A stretch of 64,000 nucleotides of DNA from Smallanthus sonchifolius (Eukaryota > Streptophyta > Magnoliopsida > Asterales > Asteraceae), in the NCBI GenBank assembly GCA_023525975.1, contig CM042035.1, positions 31,277,001-31,341,000 of the forward strand. Direction: 5' to 3'. The position numbers and the translations under genes were made by a program. The notes below the pieces were generated by a model that was not told the DNA's origin, ran no database searches, and saw only the letters and a program-made list of their open reading frames with translations. This document shows, one piece after another, positions 46,504 through 57,904 of this stretch; position 1 is the stretch's first letter; each line of letters begins with the position of its first letter.

Positions 46504-49320
46504 TTATAACTTATATTTACAACAAAGGACAGACACATTTAAAAACAAAGGATAGATGCATTCAACTAAACCAATGATGATGCTTGGTGGTTTCTTTGCC
46601 TTCCATTGTTGAGTTGGTGGTTTTCCAGCTCTCTTTGCCTTTTCAGCAGCAGAAGCTGTATCTGAGGACTTTGGCTTATCAGCAGCAGATTTTGTTGCTA
46701 CTGATGGTTTTACTTTAGCAGCTGCTGAAGGCTTTCCTTTTGGCTGCTTGGGCTTTGCTCGATCAGCAGCAGTTTTGTTGGCTGCTGATGGTTTAAGAAC
46801 AGACGTATGCCAATCCTTCTTCACCTTACTTATAGGCTTATGTATAATTGGGGTTGGAAGAAGAATCTGATTGAAAGGATTAAACTTACAATTTGCAGCA
46901 AAGTGGTCTGATTCACCACAGATGATGCAAGATTGTTGAGGTTTTGACAACTGCTCCCTTGGTGGAGAAAGAGAGTTTCTGAATTGAGTTGTCTTAGCTT
47001 CAAACCTTCTTACCTGTTTGTTCTTCTTTGTCTTCTCAAAAGCACGTTGCTTGAGGTTTCTTTGCTACTGAAGGTAGTAGAAGCAGGTGCTGGCAGTGTG
47101 GTTGTATTTTCCATAGACAAAGCATGATTTGGCTAGTTTATCCCTTGAAAGGTAAACATAGTCCTTTCTTTTGAATAGGTCTTTAAAGTTCCATGGTTGA
47201 GCTTTGTTGTGCTCAAAGGTGGCTTCTTACAATGTCTTTTGAACATGTGGAACTCTTTCTCCAGGATCATGACATATGTCAAACACCTTTCTCTGAGGCT
47301 TTGAGGTTGAAGACTGCCCCTTTTCAACATTTAGCTTTCTTCCTTCTGGAGGATAACTAATTTTGATTTGGTTGAAAGACATAGGAACCGAAACAGCTAG
47401 TAAAGGAGCAGGAGTACTTGTTTGAATGACTTCAAGAACAGGCGGTTCTGGTACTTGTACTGGTCATGAGACCTCCTCAGTTTTATTGGACTTTGAGCAA
47501 GTTGACTCAGATTTTGACGAGGTAGTGTATTCTTGCACCAGTGGTTCATGTCTTGAAGGATCAACATCTTGGTTGGCCTTTTCAAGATTTGAGAGATTGA
47601 AGCTTGGTTCATGGATGGTAACGTAGTCAGCAGGAGGTGCAACGGCTTGATATTGTTCAGCATGATACCCCAGACCAGTTTTTACCTTTTCATGAATTTG
47701 AGCATCCAAAAGTCTTTGCAGCTTTTTGGATGCAAATTCATATTTGTCAACATGAACTTTCTGTTCTGCTAATTCTGCTCTAGTAGCTTTTAATCTGGCC
47801 AGTAGATCATCATTCTGAGTTTCAAAATTGGTTTGTTCATGTTTTAGTGATGAAATCTCTTTCTTTAGGCAGTTAATTTTTTCTTTGTAACTGTCTTCGA
47901 CCTTTTTAAATTCAGATTTCATTTGATGAAACTCTTCATTTTGATTCATGAGGTTTTGATTATGCTTTCTGTAGCCTAAAACCTTATCAATACAGGCTTG
48001 GGAACATAGATGTTCATATACCTGAGGCGGTATCTCGATTGTGTCTGCCATAAGAGCCTGGTTGTTAGCAGGCAGATCTTCATATTGGAAGCTCCAGTCA
48101 AAGTCAGATGTTCCAACAGCTGCACACACTGCAGTTTGAGCTGGAGGAGTAGCTTATTGCTGTTGTTGTCTTGGTTGGGCTTGGTGAACTGCTGGGTTTG
48201 CCCTAGGTGCCTTACATTCTCTAGCAAAATGACCCAGTTGGTTACAATTGTAACATCTTAGTTTGCTTTTATCCAAGCCAACTCTGGTGTTGGAGTTATT
48301 ACTTGGAATGGGTCTTCCAGTTCTAGAGTAGAACCTTTTTGCTCTTATAGATAACATAGCATACGAGTGCTGTATGTCCATTTCTTCTAAGTCATCTGGA
48401 TGGAAGCATTCCAGATCCTCCTTGATAAAGGACATGTTGCTTGAGTTTTCAGAAACAAAAGCAGCAGAGGTTGATGTTTGAGGAGAGGCTTCTAGGAGGA
48501 ATGGAGATGTGTTTGTTTGAGAGGTTAGAGTTTGAGGATGAGTGATGATGGGAGGATAATAGTTGCTTAAACAAGGACCTGAGTGCTCAGAATGGAGGGT
48601 AGAGGAGGTGGTGGTGGATGTTGAGGCTGTTTGGTAGCTTGAGCTTTTTTCTTTTGCCTGAATCATCTCTAGCTCATAGGTTTTTAGCATTCCAAAGAGC
48701 TCAGTCATCTGGAGAGTCTTCAGATTCTCAGTTCTTCTGATTGACACTGTGTAAAGTGTCCAGCAGCTTGTGAGAGATCTGATAAACTTTTTGAGAATAT
48801 CTTCATTCTCTAGCTTTACTTTGGAGCACTACAGTTCTCCTACCAAGTAAGTGTACCTATTATACAAAACGGTTAGTGACTCACCTTCCTTCCATACAAA
48901 GTTTTTGTATTGCTGTTTCAGGATGTCTTTTCTATTTTCTTTGACTTCCTCTGAGCCAGCAAACATCTTCTCAATAGCCTCCCAGAGCTCTTTAGCAGTT
49001 TTGTAACTTCTGAAGTAATGAAAAACTTCATTTAGAAGGCACATTTGGATAGATCCTAGTGCCTTGAAATCCACCTCCATCTTTTTTATGTCCTCTTCTG
49101 AGTACTTGAAGGGCTCCTTTGGAACTAGTGGTCCTCAAGAGTCAGTAGAGGCCACCATGGGAGTGTAGGGTCCATCCCTGATGGATTTCCACATTCCGTA
49201 CTCCTGATAACAGAAAAAGCTTTGCATGCGATTCTTCCACATGTCGTAGTCTTCCCCAGATACCAATCTTGGTGGTCGGTTAATGCTGCCGATATCTTCA
49301 AATCCATTGCTCTGTGCCAT
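46504..49320 (-). pseudogene. gag of element I: 939 codons, one frame, six stops, three zinc knuckles
   Basis: Start at ATG 49318-49320 (MAQSNGFEDIGSINRPPRLV). The UBN2-like capsid region covers about 49260-48600 (YDMWKNRMQSFF, ELWEAIEKMFAGSEEVKENR). Knuckle 1, CYNCNQLGHFAREC, lies near 48220-48265. A coiled coil lies at 47950-47680. Knuckle 2, CFVYGKYNHTASTC near 47085-47130, has Tyr for its second Cys. Knuckle 3, CIICGESDHFAANC near 46890-46935, is intact and is followed by an Ala/Lys-rich tail. Stops at 49135, 48829, 48154, 47464, 47227 and 47065 share one frame; no frameshift. Each could arise by one C-to-T or G-to-A change. No pol follows. Confidence 0.88.
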
Positions 49321-49411
49321 CTTTGTTTTTGTGGTGACTTGATGAAAGAGAGAGTTTAGAATAGAACCAGAAGTGATTAAACAAGTGTGAGTTTGTTCAA
49401 TCTGAGCCAAA

Positions 49412-49423
49412 GCTCTGATACCA
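49412..49423 (-). other. Primer binding site of element I
   Basis: GCTCTGATACCA, the complement of the tRNA-Met primer site, two bases from the 5' LTR at 49426. Confidence 0.95.
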
Positions 49424-49425
49424 CT

Positions 49426-50202
49426 TGTAAGATCGTGAAAGTACAAGATGGTTCTGTTCTTAGTTGAAATTGGCGGAAACAATAACAACTACACAAGTAT
49501 AATCGAGTAAACAGAAAGAATACTTTTAAGAACACTGTTGTATTAAGCTTTTGCAAATAAATGATTACAAATGAAAACTCAATCAAAAAGCACACTTACA
49601 ATGAAGTGTTTACACAGTATTTATACTCACTTAGAGTCAAGACAGACCCTTGATTCTAAGGATCAGATCTAACACAGACCGTTGATCTTTTGTATATAGC
49701 TAACTATTACACGTTTAGTCTAAAACTAGTTAACTTTATTGAACCGTCTTCTTTATGCATTATTACTTGCATGCTTGGAAAAGAGCATTGTTGTCCGTCA
49801 TTGGTTGTGCCATTGAGGTTCCTTCTGCTTTGAGTGTGTCAGTTGCTTTTGCAGAAAGTTGTCAGTGACGCTTGGCATGGATAGTCAGCTGCAACAATTT
49901 GTCTTCAAGGCACACGACTGTCAGCAGCGAAGATGAGGATCAGCAGCAAGATGTAACCATCCAAAGCTGCTGATGATTTGCCTGTCAGCAACATCAAGTG
50001 TTGATGCTACTGAGAAACCTATCTGCAGCAACTTGGTCTTCAGCAGATAAGGCTTATCCGTAGCAGATTTGTTCTTCAGTAGGAGAACAAGTATCCGCAG
50101 CAGATAAGCTTGTCCGCAGCAGTTTGTTGGTCAGCAGCAAACTCTGAGATCAGCAGCATTTGTACTTAGAGAATTTTGTAGCCATCAGTCTTTGTTTCTA
50201 CA
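49426..50202 (-). repeat. 5' LTR of element I
   Basis: Near-identical to 40826-41603. TATAAATA (minus strand) is at 49618-49625. The long hairpin found intact in the 3' LTR has two G-to-A-type changes here, one in each arm and not compensatory. Confidence 0.95.
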
Positions 50203-50528
50203 GACGTAGATCAAACGCACACATATATCTACATATTGAAGTTGTTTTATATTTATTATTATTATATTGTTATAATTAATTCGGCTGCTTAACTCGTTTT
50301 TCTCTTATAACTATGTCGTTGAGACGAGCTTATTTTTCTCTACGTTTTGACCTAAGTTTCACTAAAAACGGAGAAAGGTTAAATATAATATATTATTTTA
50401 TTATTATTATTAAACGATATCGTATGATACCAAAAGCTCATCTAAACCTCAAATTTCAATTAGTCCTTTTTACTCGTTTATGATTCTGAGGTCGAACGTT
50501 ATAAAAATATTCCGGGTATTACAACATA

Positions 50529-53500
50529 CGACCAAATCGAGTCTTAATCTTATACTCCTTTTCCTCCAGAAGTCTCTTCTGGCCAGCAATTCTTTCTTTC
50601 CTGACGTTTTCACCTTTTAATGCTTCGTTTTGTGCATCACGAAGTTGGCTCATGACGTTAAGAATTATCACCAATTTATATGCTCTCACCCGAATAGGAT
50701 GATGCTCTTCCTTACGGCTTAGAGCATTAGCTACTACGTTAGCCTTTCCCGGGTGATATAAAATCTCACAATCGTAATCCTTGACCAGTTCTAACCACTT
50801 TCGTTATCTCATGTTCAAATCTTTTTTATCAAAGAAATACTTGAGACTTTTGTAGTCTGTATAAAACATATACTTCGTTGAATACAGATAATGCCTCCAG
50901 ATATTTAGCACGAATACTAACGCAACAAATTCTAGATCATTAGTTGAATAATTCATTTCGTGTGTCGTTAACTGTCGAGAGGCGTAGACTATCACCTTTA
51001 CTCTTTGCATTAAAACACATCCTAACACATGCTTTCAGGCATCAGAATATACCACAAAATCTTCTACTCCTTCTGGCAATGCCTAAACTGGAGCTCGTGT
51101 TAATCTCTCTTTCAATGTTTGGAATGCCTTCTCTTGTTCTACATTCCATTCATACTTCAAATTCTTTCGAGACAGTTTTGTTAATGGTGTGGCTATCTTA
51201 GAGAAATCTTGGATGAATCATCTGTAATAGCCAGCTAATCCGAAAAAACTTTTCACTTCTGACGGATTCTTAGGTGGAGACCCTTTCATTACATCCTCTA
51301 CCTTTGCTGGGTCCACTAAGATGCCTTCTCCATTCACCACGTGACCCAAGAACTTAACTTCTCTTAACCAAAATGCACATTTTGAGAATATTGTGTACAA
51401 CCTTTCCTTTCGTAAAGTAGTAAGAACTTCACTAAGATATTGTGAGTGTTCTCCTTCACTTCTTAAATATATTAAGATATCACCAATGAAGACAATAACA
51501 AACTTGTCTAACATTGGCTAACATAGTCTATTCGTGAGGTCCATGAAAACTGTTGAAGCATTCGTTACTCCAAAAGGCATCATCACAATTTCATAATGTC
51601 TGTAATGAGTTCTAAATGTCGTTTTAGGCATATCATTTTCCCGTACCTTGACTTGGTGATAACCGGATCTGAAGTCAATTTTGAAAACTAGATCCTTGAA
51701 ATTGATCGAACAAATCATCAGTTCTAGGTAAGGGATACCTATTCTTGATGGTTATCTTGTTCAGTTCACAGTAGTCTATAAATATTCTCATACTACAATC
51801 TTTCTTCTTGACAAACAAGATTGGTGAACCACAAGAAGATATACTCGGACGTATAAATCCTTTGTTTAACAACTCTTGTAGTTGTGACATTAACTCTTTA
51901 ATTTCTGTTAGTTCTAACCTGTAAGGAGCCTTAGCAACTGGCTTAGCTTCAAGGATTAAGTCAATTTTGATCTCGATCTCTTTCTCAAGTGGAGCACCTG
52001 GGAGATTGTTAGCAAATACTTCTGGAAATTCATTCACAACTGGAATTTGATCCACATCTTTCCCTTTCATCTTTACATCCTCTACATAAGCTAGGAATGC
52101 TTGATGACCTTACCATATAAAGCCCTTTATCTTTGTCATTGTACACAGCGTGATCTGGTTCCTTTGTTCACCATTGATACTAACTTTTCTTCCCGTAGAT
52201 ATTGTGATCTGCATGATCTTTTGTTTGCATATAATCATCGCAGCATGTGAGGAAAACCAATCCATTCCAACGATCACATCGCATTCTTGCATTTCCATTG
52301 GAATTAGGTTGACAAGATAATCCTCCCCTTTATAAGAAATTGACAACTTTGGCATATTTCGGTTACTACGCAGTTTCTATCACTCACGATCTCAGCCTAT
52401 AATGCCATAGCCAACTTACTTCTATCGAAATGTCCAGAGTTTGTAAAATTAAAGGCAGCGAAGGATCTACTAACTCCTGTATCGAATAAAACACAAGCAG
52501 GTAGGGAGTTCAAGAGGAAAGAACCCGATACATCGTCAGGGATATCTTTTGCTTACTATGTGGTGATCTGAAAAGCCCTACCCCTTAGTTTTGGAGCTTT
52601 GATATGTTTGATCTCATTGTCCACTACTCTAGATCCTTCTCCTGTCTTCTCCAACTGCTATCTTAGCTTAGGACATTCTCTGCTGAAGTGTCGTAGCCTT
52701 GGACATTTTCACTGGACTCACGCATTGATGTGTTGGATGTCTAGTTGTCCCGCATTTAGCTCAGTTGATAAACCTGAGCCGGCACTCTCCCGGGTGCTTC
52801 CTTCCACAAACTCTACATTCCTTCCTATCTCTTCTCAGAGATGGACTGTTTCCAGGCTTCCTGAATTTTAACTTCTTAAGAGGTATAAGAGATAGATAAC
52901 TTTCTCCTTTCCTATTCCCGTCTCTCTCCTCATGTCTCGTGTGCACCGATTCTCGCTCTCATACCCAATCAATCATTTCCTCCAAGTTCACACACTTGGA
53001 AGGTTGAATAAACTCCCTAATTTACATTTTCAAAACGAGATGGTATCAAGTCATCCACATCTCTAGAGTTGTCAACATAGCAAGACATAATCTAGCCTAG
53101 TCAAATAAAATGCAAGTAATCTCGTCCACCGATTCCTTCGTTTGACGGAGTCGTAGAAATTCCTCCGTAATTCTTTCTATTGCCGCTCGCAGACAATAGT
53201 GTTTTAGAAAGATTTCTTTAAACCCTTCCAATCTCATCTCTTTGATTCTATCTCTTCCTTTTTTTTTGTTTTTGCAACGCCCCACCAATCTTCAGCTCTT
53301 TCTTTTAGTTAATTGGTGGCAAACATCACCTCATCCTCCTTCTCGCATTGGCACGTGTCAAAAACCGTTTCCATTGCAGCAATCCACCTCTAGCTTTCTA
53401 AGGGATTAACAGGTCCCTTTAATTCTATGAGTTTGCACATCATAAAATCTTTGTACGTGCATCGGGTTGACTTAGTATCAACCTTTGGATTTTCACCTTC

Positions 53501-53758
53501 TCTATTTTGAGGTTTCTCGACCTCCTTGTTGTTCTCAAACCAACTTTCCAAAGAACTTTGTAGTTCGGCCTGTATAATCGAGATATTTGCATCGAACGCT
53601 TTTCCTACCTCTAATGCAATTTGTCTCCGGATAGCTTCCGGGACTTGCTCGACTTCATTTTCATCAGGATGTGGAAACGCATATCTTCGATGACTCCCTT
53701 CGTCACGCATTTCCATGTTTTGGTGCTCATCTATTTGGTTGCTAAGATACAAATTCAT
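50529..53758 (-). pseudogene. Broken gag-pol of gypsy element G
   Basis: On the minus strand: gag (53758-53097, with a truncated retrotrans_gag region ending ATERITEEFLRLRQ-like, here AIERITEEFLRLRQ), knuckles CRVCGRKHPGEC (about 52830) and a second near 52690, protease with LFDTGVSRSF (about 52480) then VIVGMDWFSSHAAMI, and RT from PVAKAPYRLELTEIKELM (about 51930) through YPLPRTDDLFDQ. The RT active site reads VFIGDILIY (about 51480), with Gly for the first catalytic Asp. RNase H follows (51028-50804, YASRQLTTHEMNYSTND), then a connection region reaching the integrase at 39722. Stops and frameshifts throughout. Tekay-like chromovirus is the likeliest lineage, but the C-terminal chromodomain is not present to check. 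Confidence 0.9.
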
Positions 53759-54542
53759 TTAATTTCTCACTCGTTTACCCTAATCATAGTATAGGGTTTT
53801 AGGCCTTATATTATTCTAACCTTATTCCATTATTCTAAGATTTCACGTAACGTGCATCATGCATTTTCCACATATTTACATTCATTTATGCACCTTAATC
53901 ATACATGATCACATTCTCAACTTACTATCTGCTGATATAAGTTATCAAATTATGTTTGCGATATAATGATGGTCCCATATATTAACTCTCATACTGCCCA
54001 GGTATGAGGCAATATATGTTACATGTCCTGAAACTACCAGCTATGACATGGTGCTTATATCATACAAAGTTCAGCCCACGTATACTCACACCTTTATTTA
54101 TATCACAGGAACTTTAAACATACCTGGTTCCTCAGACGGCTTCGGATTGAATCCCTATTTTTATCACGAGCACTTATGGTTTGAGTTTAAGTATCCTTCC
54201 GATATTTAAATCCCTCAAACTGTGCTCTGATACAAGTTTCCTCGAACGGCTTCGGATTGAATCCCTAGTTTTATTATTTTATTAGAGTTTTAATATGCGA
54301 AATTGGTCCCAGATTTTCAAAAATCTTTTCACCTTGGTGACAAAGGTATATTTTATTATAAAGATTGTTTTACATACAATATTATATTACACATGATCTA
54401 AGGATTCTTCAACTCCGACAGGTCACGTCCCCAGGAAGATACATTCCAAGTGTCTTTTTCCTGTAGTGTTTGGAAAACGTTTTTACATTACCTTACGCTA
54501 AGTAAGTACACTACATTTCTTTACTAGGCCCTTCCACCTATA
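53759..54542 (-). other. Leader and LTR remnant of gypsy element G
   Basis: Non-coding. GCTCTGATACAA near 54224 resembles a tRNA-Met primer-site complement. The phrase ACGGCTTCGGATTGAATCCC occurs twice, near 54135 and 54246. The stretch from about 54237 to 54542 may be the inner part of the 5' LTR; no clean LTR ends were found before element H begins. Confidence 0.5.
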
Positions 54543-55289
54543 TGTTGGGAATCATGGTACCAGTTTTAACTTTTAAAACATTAATTATTTAAACCATTTA
54601 AATAAACAAATCATATATAATTTAGCGGAAGTAATTTAATAATACCATTAGGGTGTTTAGATTTATACCTTCGACGATAACCAGATATGTAACACCTTAG
54701 TACAACGAACGTCACGATAATTCAAAAAACATAGCAAAACGTCACACGGTTTGCGTAGGATGGAACTCGGTCACAGCGGCGGTGGTGGGTGACGGCGAAG
54801 GGGGTTCTGGCGACGGTGAATGGCGGCGGTGGCTGGTTGCCGACGGCGGTGTTGCGCAAGGGGGGTGGCGGCTTTTGGAGGTGGTGTGTTTAGGGTTTGT
54901 ATATTAAGGTTATATTATAATCTACTGAATTACAAACCACACCCTTCTAAATTAACATTTAATTCTTAGTAATTAACATTTAATTACTTTTAACACTTGT
55001 AGTTTACTAATAACAGTTTATTAGTGAAAACCAAATCTTTTAATGTTTAACACTTAATCATTAAATCCCTCGAATATAATTATTTCACTAAATAATTAAT
55101 TAACCTAATCACCGATAAATATTTCTCTAAATATTAATTCACTGTAAAAATAATCCCTCTTTCGTGATCTATAATATTTAATAATTAAATATTATATATA
55201 TTTTGTTCGTTGCCTAAGGTGTAACTCTTTGGATTGTACCTTAATAGTAACGTTGACTTAATTGACGATCGGACATCCTATATCCAACA
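54543..55289 (-). repeat. 3' LTR of element H
   Basis: 747 bp from TGTTGGGAATCATGG to ATATCCAACA, followed by ATCTCCCACTT (polypurine tract complement). Its LTR family is that of B. Confidence 0.88.
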
Positions 55290-55913
55290 ATCTCCCACTT
55301 GGTCGATCCTTCAATTAATCGGTTCAATGTAAACAGTGGTGGACGCCTAGCTGCATCTCACAGCCCCTAGCAAGGTATGACGTATTTCCAATCGTCAAAC
55401 TATTTCCATTTGTACAAGTAACCTTTACTTTACAAAGTAAAACAGTCCTAGTAAGCATTTGTATCCTTTCTGTTTAGGGTATTCGTTGAACATGAGACAT
55501 GGATGTAATTCTCTTCTCATATGTGGTTCAACTATTATTGTTCTTGTTCTGCAATTCAAGTGGTCTAAACAAACTACACTTTAGTTTGAGCATGGCCATT
55601 CGTTTTACACCAACTTGAATCAATGAGGGCGCCAGAATGTCCAGCTTCTAATTAAAGAAGAACATAATTTCTTTGGCCATGTACAACAACCACTGAACTT
55701 CAGATTACTCCCGATCATACACTTATTACTGCCTGTTAAGGTACAACGTCAGATAAGATCAAAGAACAACCTTTAGTCGAAGTAAGTTCTAGTAAGTGCC
55801 TCGGGTCGAGGATCGACAGATCTTACTTTATTCAAAACATCTCAAGTTATCAATCCATGAAGATAGTTTTGAAACGAGTTACGTTCAATAATTATTCTAT
55901 AAAAACAAATAAT
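55290..55913 (-). other. Polypurine tract and 3' tail of element H
   Basis: Closely similar to 1539-2150 in B up to about 55902. No ORF. It carries a conserved block around TGGTGGACGCCTAGCTGC in both copies. Confidence 0.7.
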
Positions 55914-55924
55914 TGTAACACGAA

Positions 55925-56190
55925 TTATTAAAACATTAAACACACGGGGAAGCATTTATCCCAAGAAATTTTTTTATTTTTTATTTTTCTCGCGTACCGC
56001 GAGAACCTGCACAACTCCCCTCGCGTTATTAAAACATTAAACACACGGGGAAGCATTTATCCCAAGAAATTTTTTTATTTTTTATTTTTCTCGCGTACCG
56101 CGAGGGAGTCCGGAATTTTCCTGACCGAGAGAAAGGTCTCTCGCGTACCGCGAGAGAACCCTCCCTGGCTCTCGCGTACCGCGGGGGAGT
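55925..56190. repeat. 101 bp tandem duplication with CTCGCG palindromes
   Basis: The segment TTATTAAAACATTAAACACA onward, through CTCGCGTACCGCGAG, is repeated with a 101 bp offset (about 55925-56025 and 56026-56126). Further palindromes CTCTCGCGTACCGCGAGAG and CTCGCGTACCGCGGGGGAG follow to 56190. Confidence 0.85.
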
Positions 56191-56666
56191 CCTGTAAACA
56201 GGAAATTGAGTTTTTCTTCCCATTTCCACACTTAGCCAAATTTTCCCATTTTTCACAAAAACATCATGACACCAAAAACTTCCAACACTTGGGCATTTTG
56301 ACCATTACTTAGACATCATTTTCACATTAACAAACTCACCAAAATATCAAGTTTTGTACAAATTTACATATCAAACTAAGGATTTTTTTTAAACCCCCAA
56401 AATACCAAAAACACGTACGAGAATCCTTCAACGCCTCAGACTTGACCTTGACTTACATCGGAGCTTTGCCTGCATAACCACATGAATATTTCACCATTAG
56501 TAATGAAGATAAACATAACAATCAAGTATTTAAATACTTGATTCCACCCTTTCACCCATTTGACCAGTTTGACCCGTTTGCACCCATTTGGTCATTTAAG
56601 GATCATAACACTTGCATTTCCACTTGCAAGTTTCATTTCATTCATTTAATATTCATTTAATATCCA

Positions 56667-56887
56667 TTATGACTCTTATGCCATAACCTCATATCCATTA
56701 TGATAATTAGATCATAACCTTTTATCCATTATGGTATTTTAACCATAACCACATATCCATTATGATTCATAGATCATAATCCATTATGATTCATAGATCA
56801 TAACTTCATTCACACATATCCATTATAGTATTACACTATAACTTCGTTCATTCATTTCACATATCCATTATAGCATTTCAACTATAA
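56667..56887. repeat. Array of seven covarying hairpins
   Basis: Units of 19-20 bp start at 56667, 56698, 56729, 56760, 56784, 56823 and 56868. Arms pair in each unit but differ between units: TTATGAT/ATCATAA, TTATGGT/ACCATAA, TTATAGT/ACTATAA, TTATAG/CTATAA. The first four are exactly 31 bp apart. Confidence 0.85.
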
Positions 56888-57904
56888 TAACATTCATTCA
56901 CGTAACCATTAAGGTATTTCCACATTAACCATATTCATTTATTTACACATATCTAGTATAGTTTTATCACTAATACTACATTCATACTTTTCCACATACT
57001 AGTTCATTCAATCATCACATACATTCATTTCAATACATAGTATGCATCATAACACATAACACATAAACCACCCAATTATCAACATTACAAAGTAAGTGCA
57101 AAGGAACTTACCTTTTGAGTTAGAAGATCCCGCACCACCTTCTAGCTTTGCAATTTGATTACCTAAACATATACACCTAGTTTAGTAATCTAACATACAT
57201 ACATCATCACATTACAATTGAGCCCACAACCCAATTTTCATTTTCCAACCCAAACTGACCTGTTTGGGTTATTCCCATAACCAAACACCCTCTTTCAACA
57301 CAAACTCACCTACTTGAGTTTTCTTTCCAATACCTTGACACTAATTTCTCATTCAATAACTTTTATTAGGTCAATTTGGTGTTTTTTCAAGTGACTATTA
57401 CCACTTAAACACTTAATCTTCACTAATTAATCATGGTCCAAACACCCCCAATTTCCACCATATGAACCCTAACTTTTCAAAATCATAATCAAAGGGTTCT
57501 AGGATGTTAATCACAACTCTTTACCTTTAGTTTATCTAGATTATCTACAATCTAACACTAATCCACCACATGCATACTAAATTTTCAGAATTCTTCTAAA
57601 CCCACCAAATATCACATTCAAAGTGAAATCAAGGGAAGGAAATCACTTACTTGATGTTAGGAGAGTGGTGTGCAAGCCAAAACCCCGACAAATCAAGCTC
57701 CAAATGCACGTTTTATGCTTCCAACCCGTTTCTCCTTTTTCTCCTCTTGAGATGAACGACCCTTTCCTCAACAAATATGCCAATTTTGACTTCAATAAGT
57801 CAAATATGGCAGATTTTCCATATTTACAAGTTTAGCCACTCAACTTCCATTTCACACACTTCATTCCAAAATTAGTTAAAAACTAGTATAACCCCATTAC
57901 TAAC

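Larger units (their letters stand above)
40826..50202 (-). mobile_element. Pol-less Sirevirus-like copia element I, complete with TSD
   Basis: 9,377 bp bounded by LTRs of 778 bp (40826-41603) and 777 bp (49426-50202), with GACGT at 40821-40825 and 50203-50207. On the minus strand: primer site, 939-codon gag, spacer with palindromes and TATA, 1,431-codon aORF, polypurine tract. Protease, integrase, RT and RNase H are all absent, so it must have moved using enzymes from another element. The LTRs differ at about 23 positions plus one single-base indel by my count, 18 of them transitions. Confidence 0.93.
39723..50523. mobile_element. Gypsy-type solo LTR in G, split by element I
   Basis: It begins TGTAATACCC (39723) and ends GGGTATTACA (50523), flanked by ACATA at 39718-39722 and 50524-50528. 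Without the nested element I it is about 1.42 kb (39723-40825 plus 50208-50523) and non-coding. Removing it and one ACATA copy leaves the integrase frame of G in register, which confirms the insertion. Confidence 0.9.
55914..57904. mobile_element. Gypsy-type LTR fragment inserted in H
   Basis: It begins TGTAACACGAATTATT, like a Tekay-type LTR, and has no ORF over 2 kb. No matching GTGTTACA end was found, so the right side is truncated. Neither flank gives a clear TSD, and about 1 kb of H is missing here, so insertion was accompanied by deletion. It contains a palindrome cluster, a tandem duplication and a hairpin array (listed separately). Confidence 0.6.
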
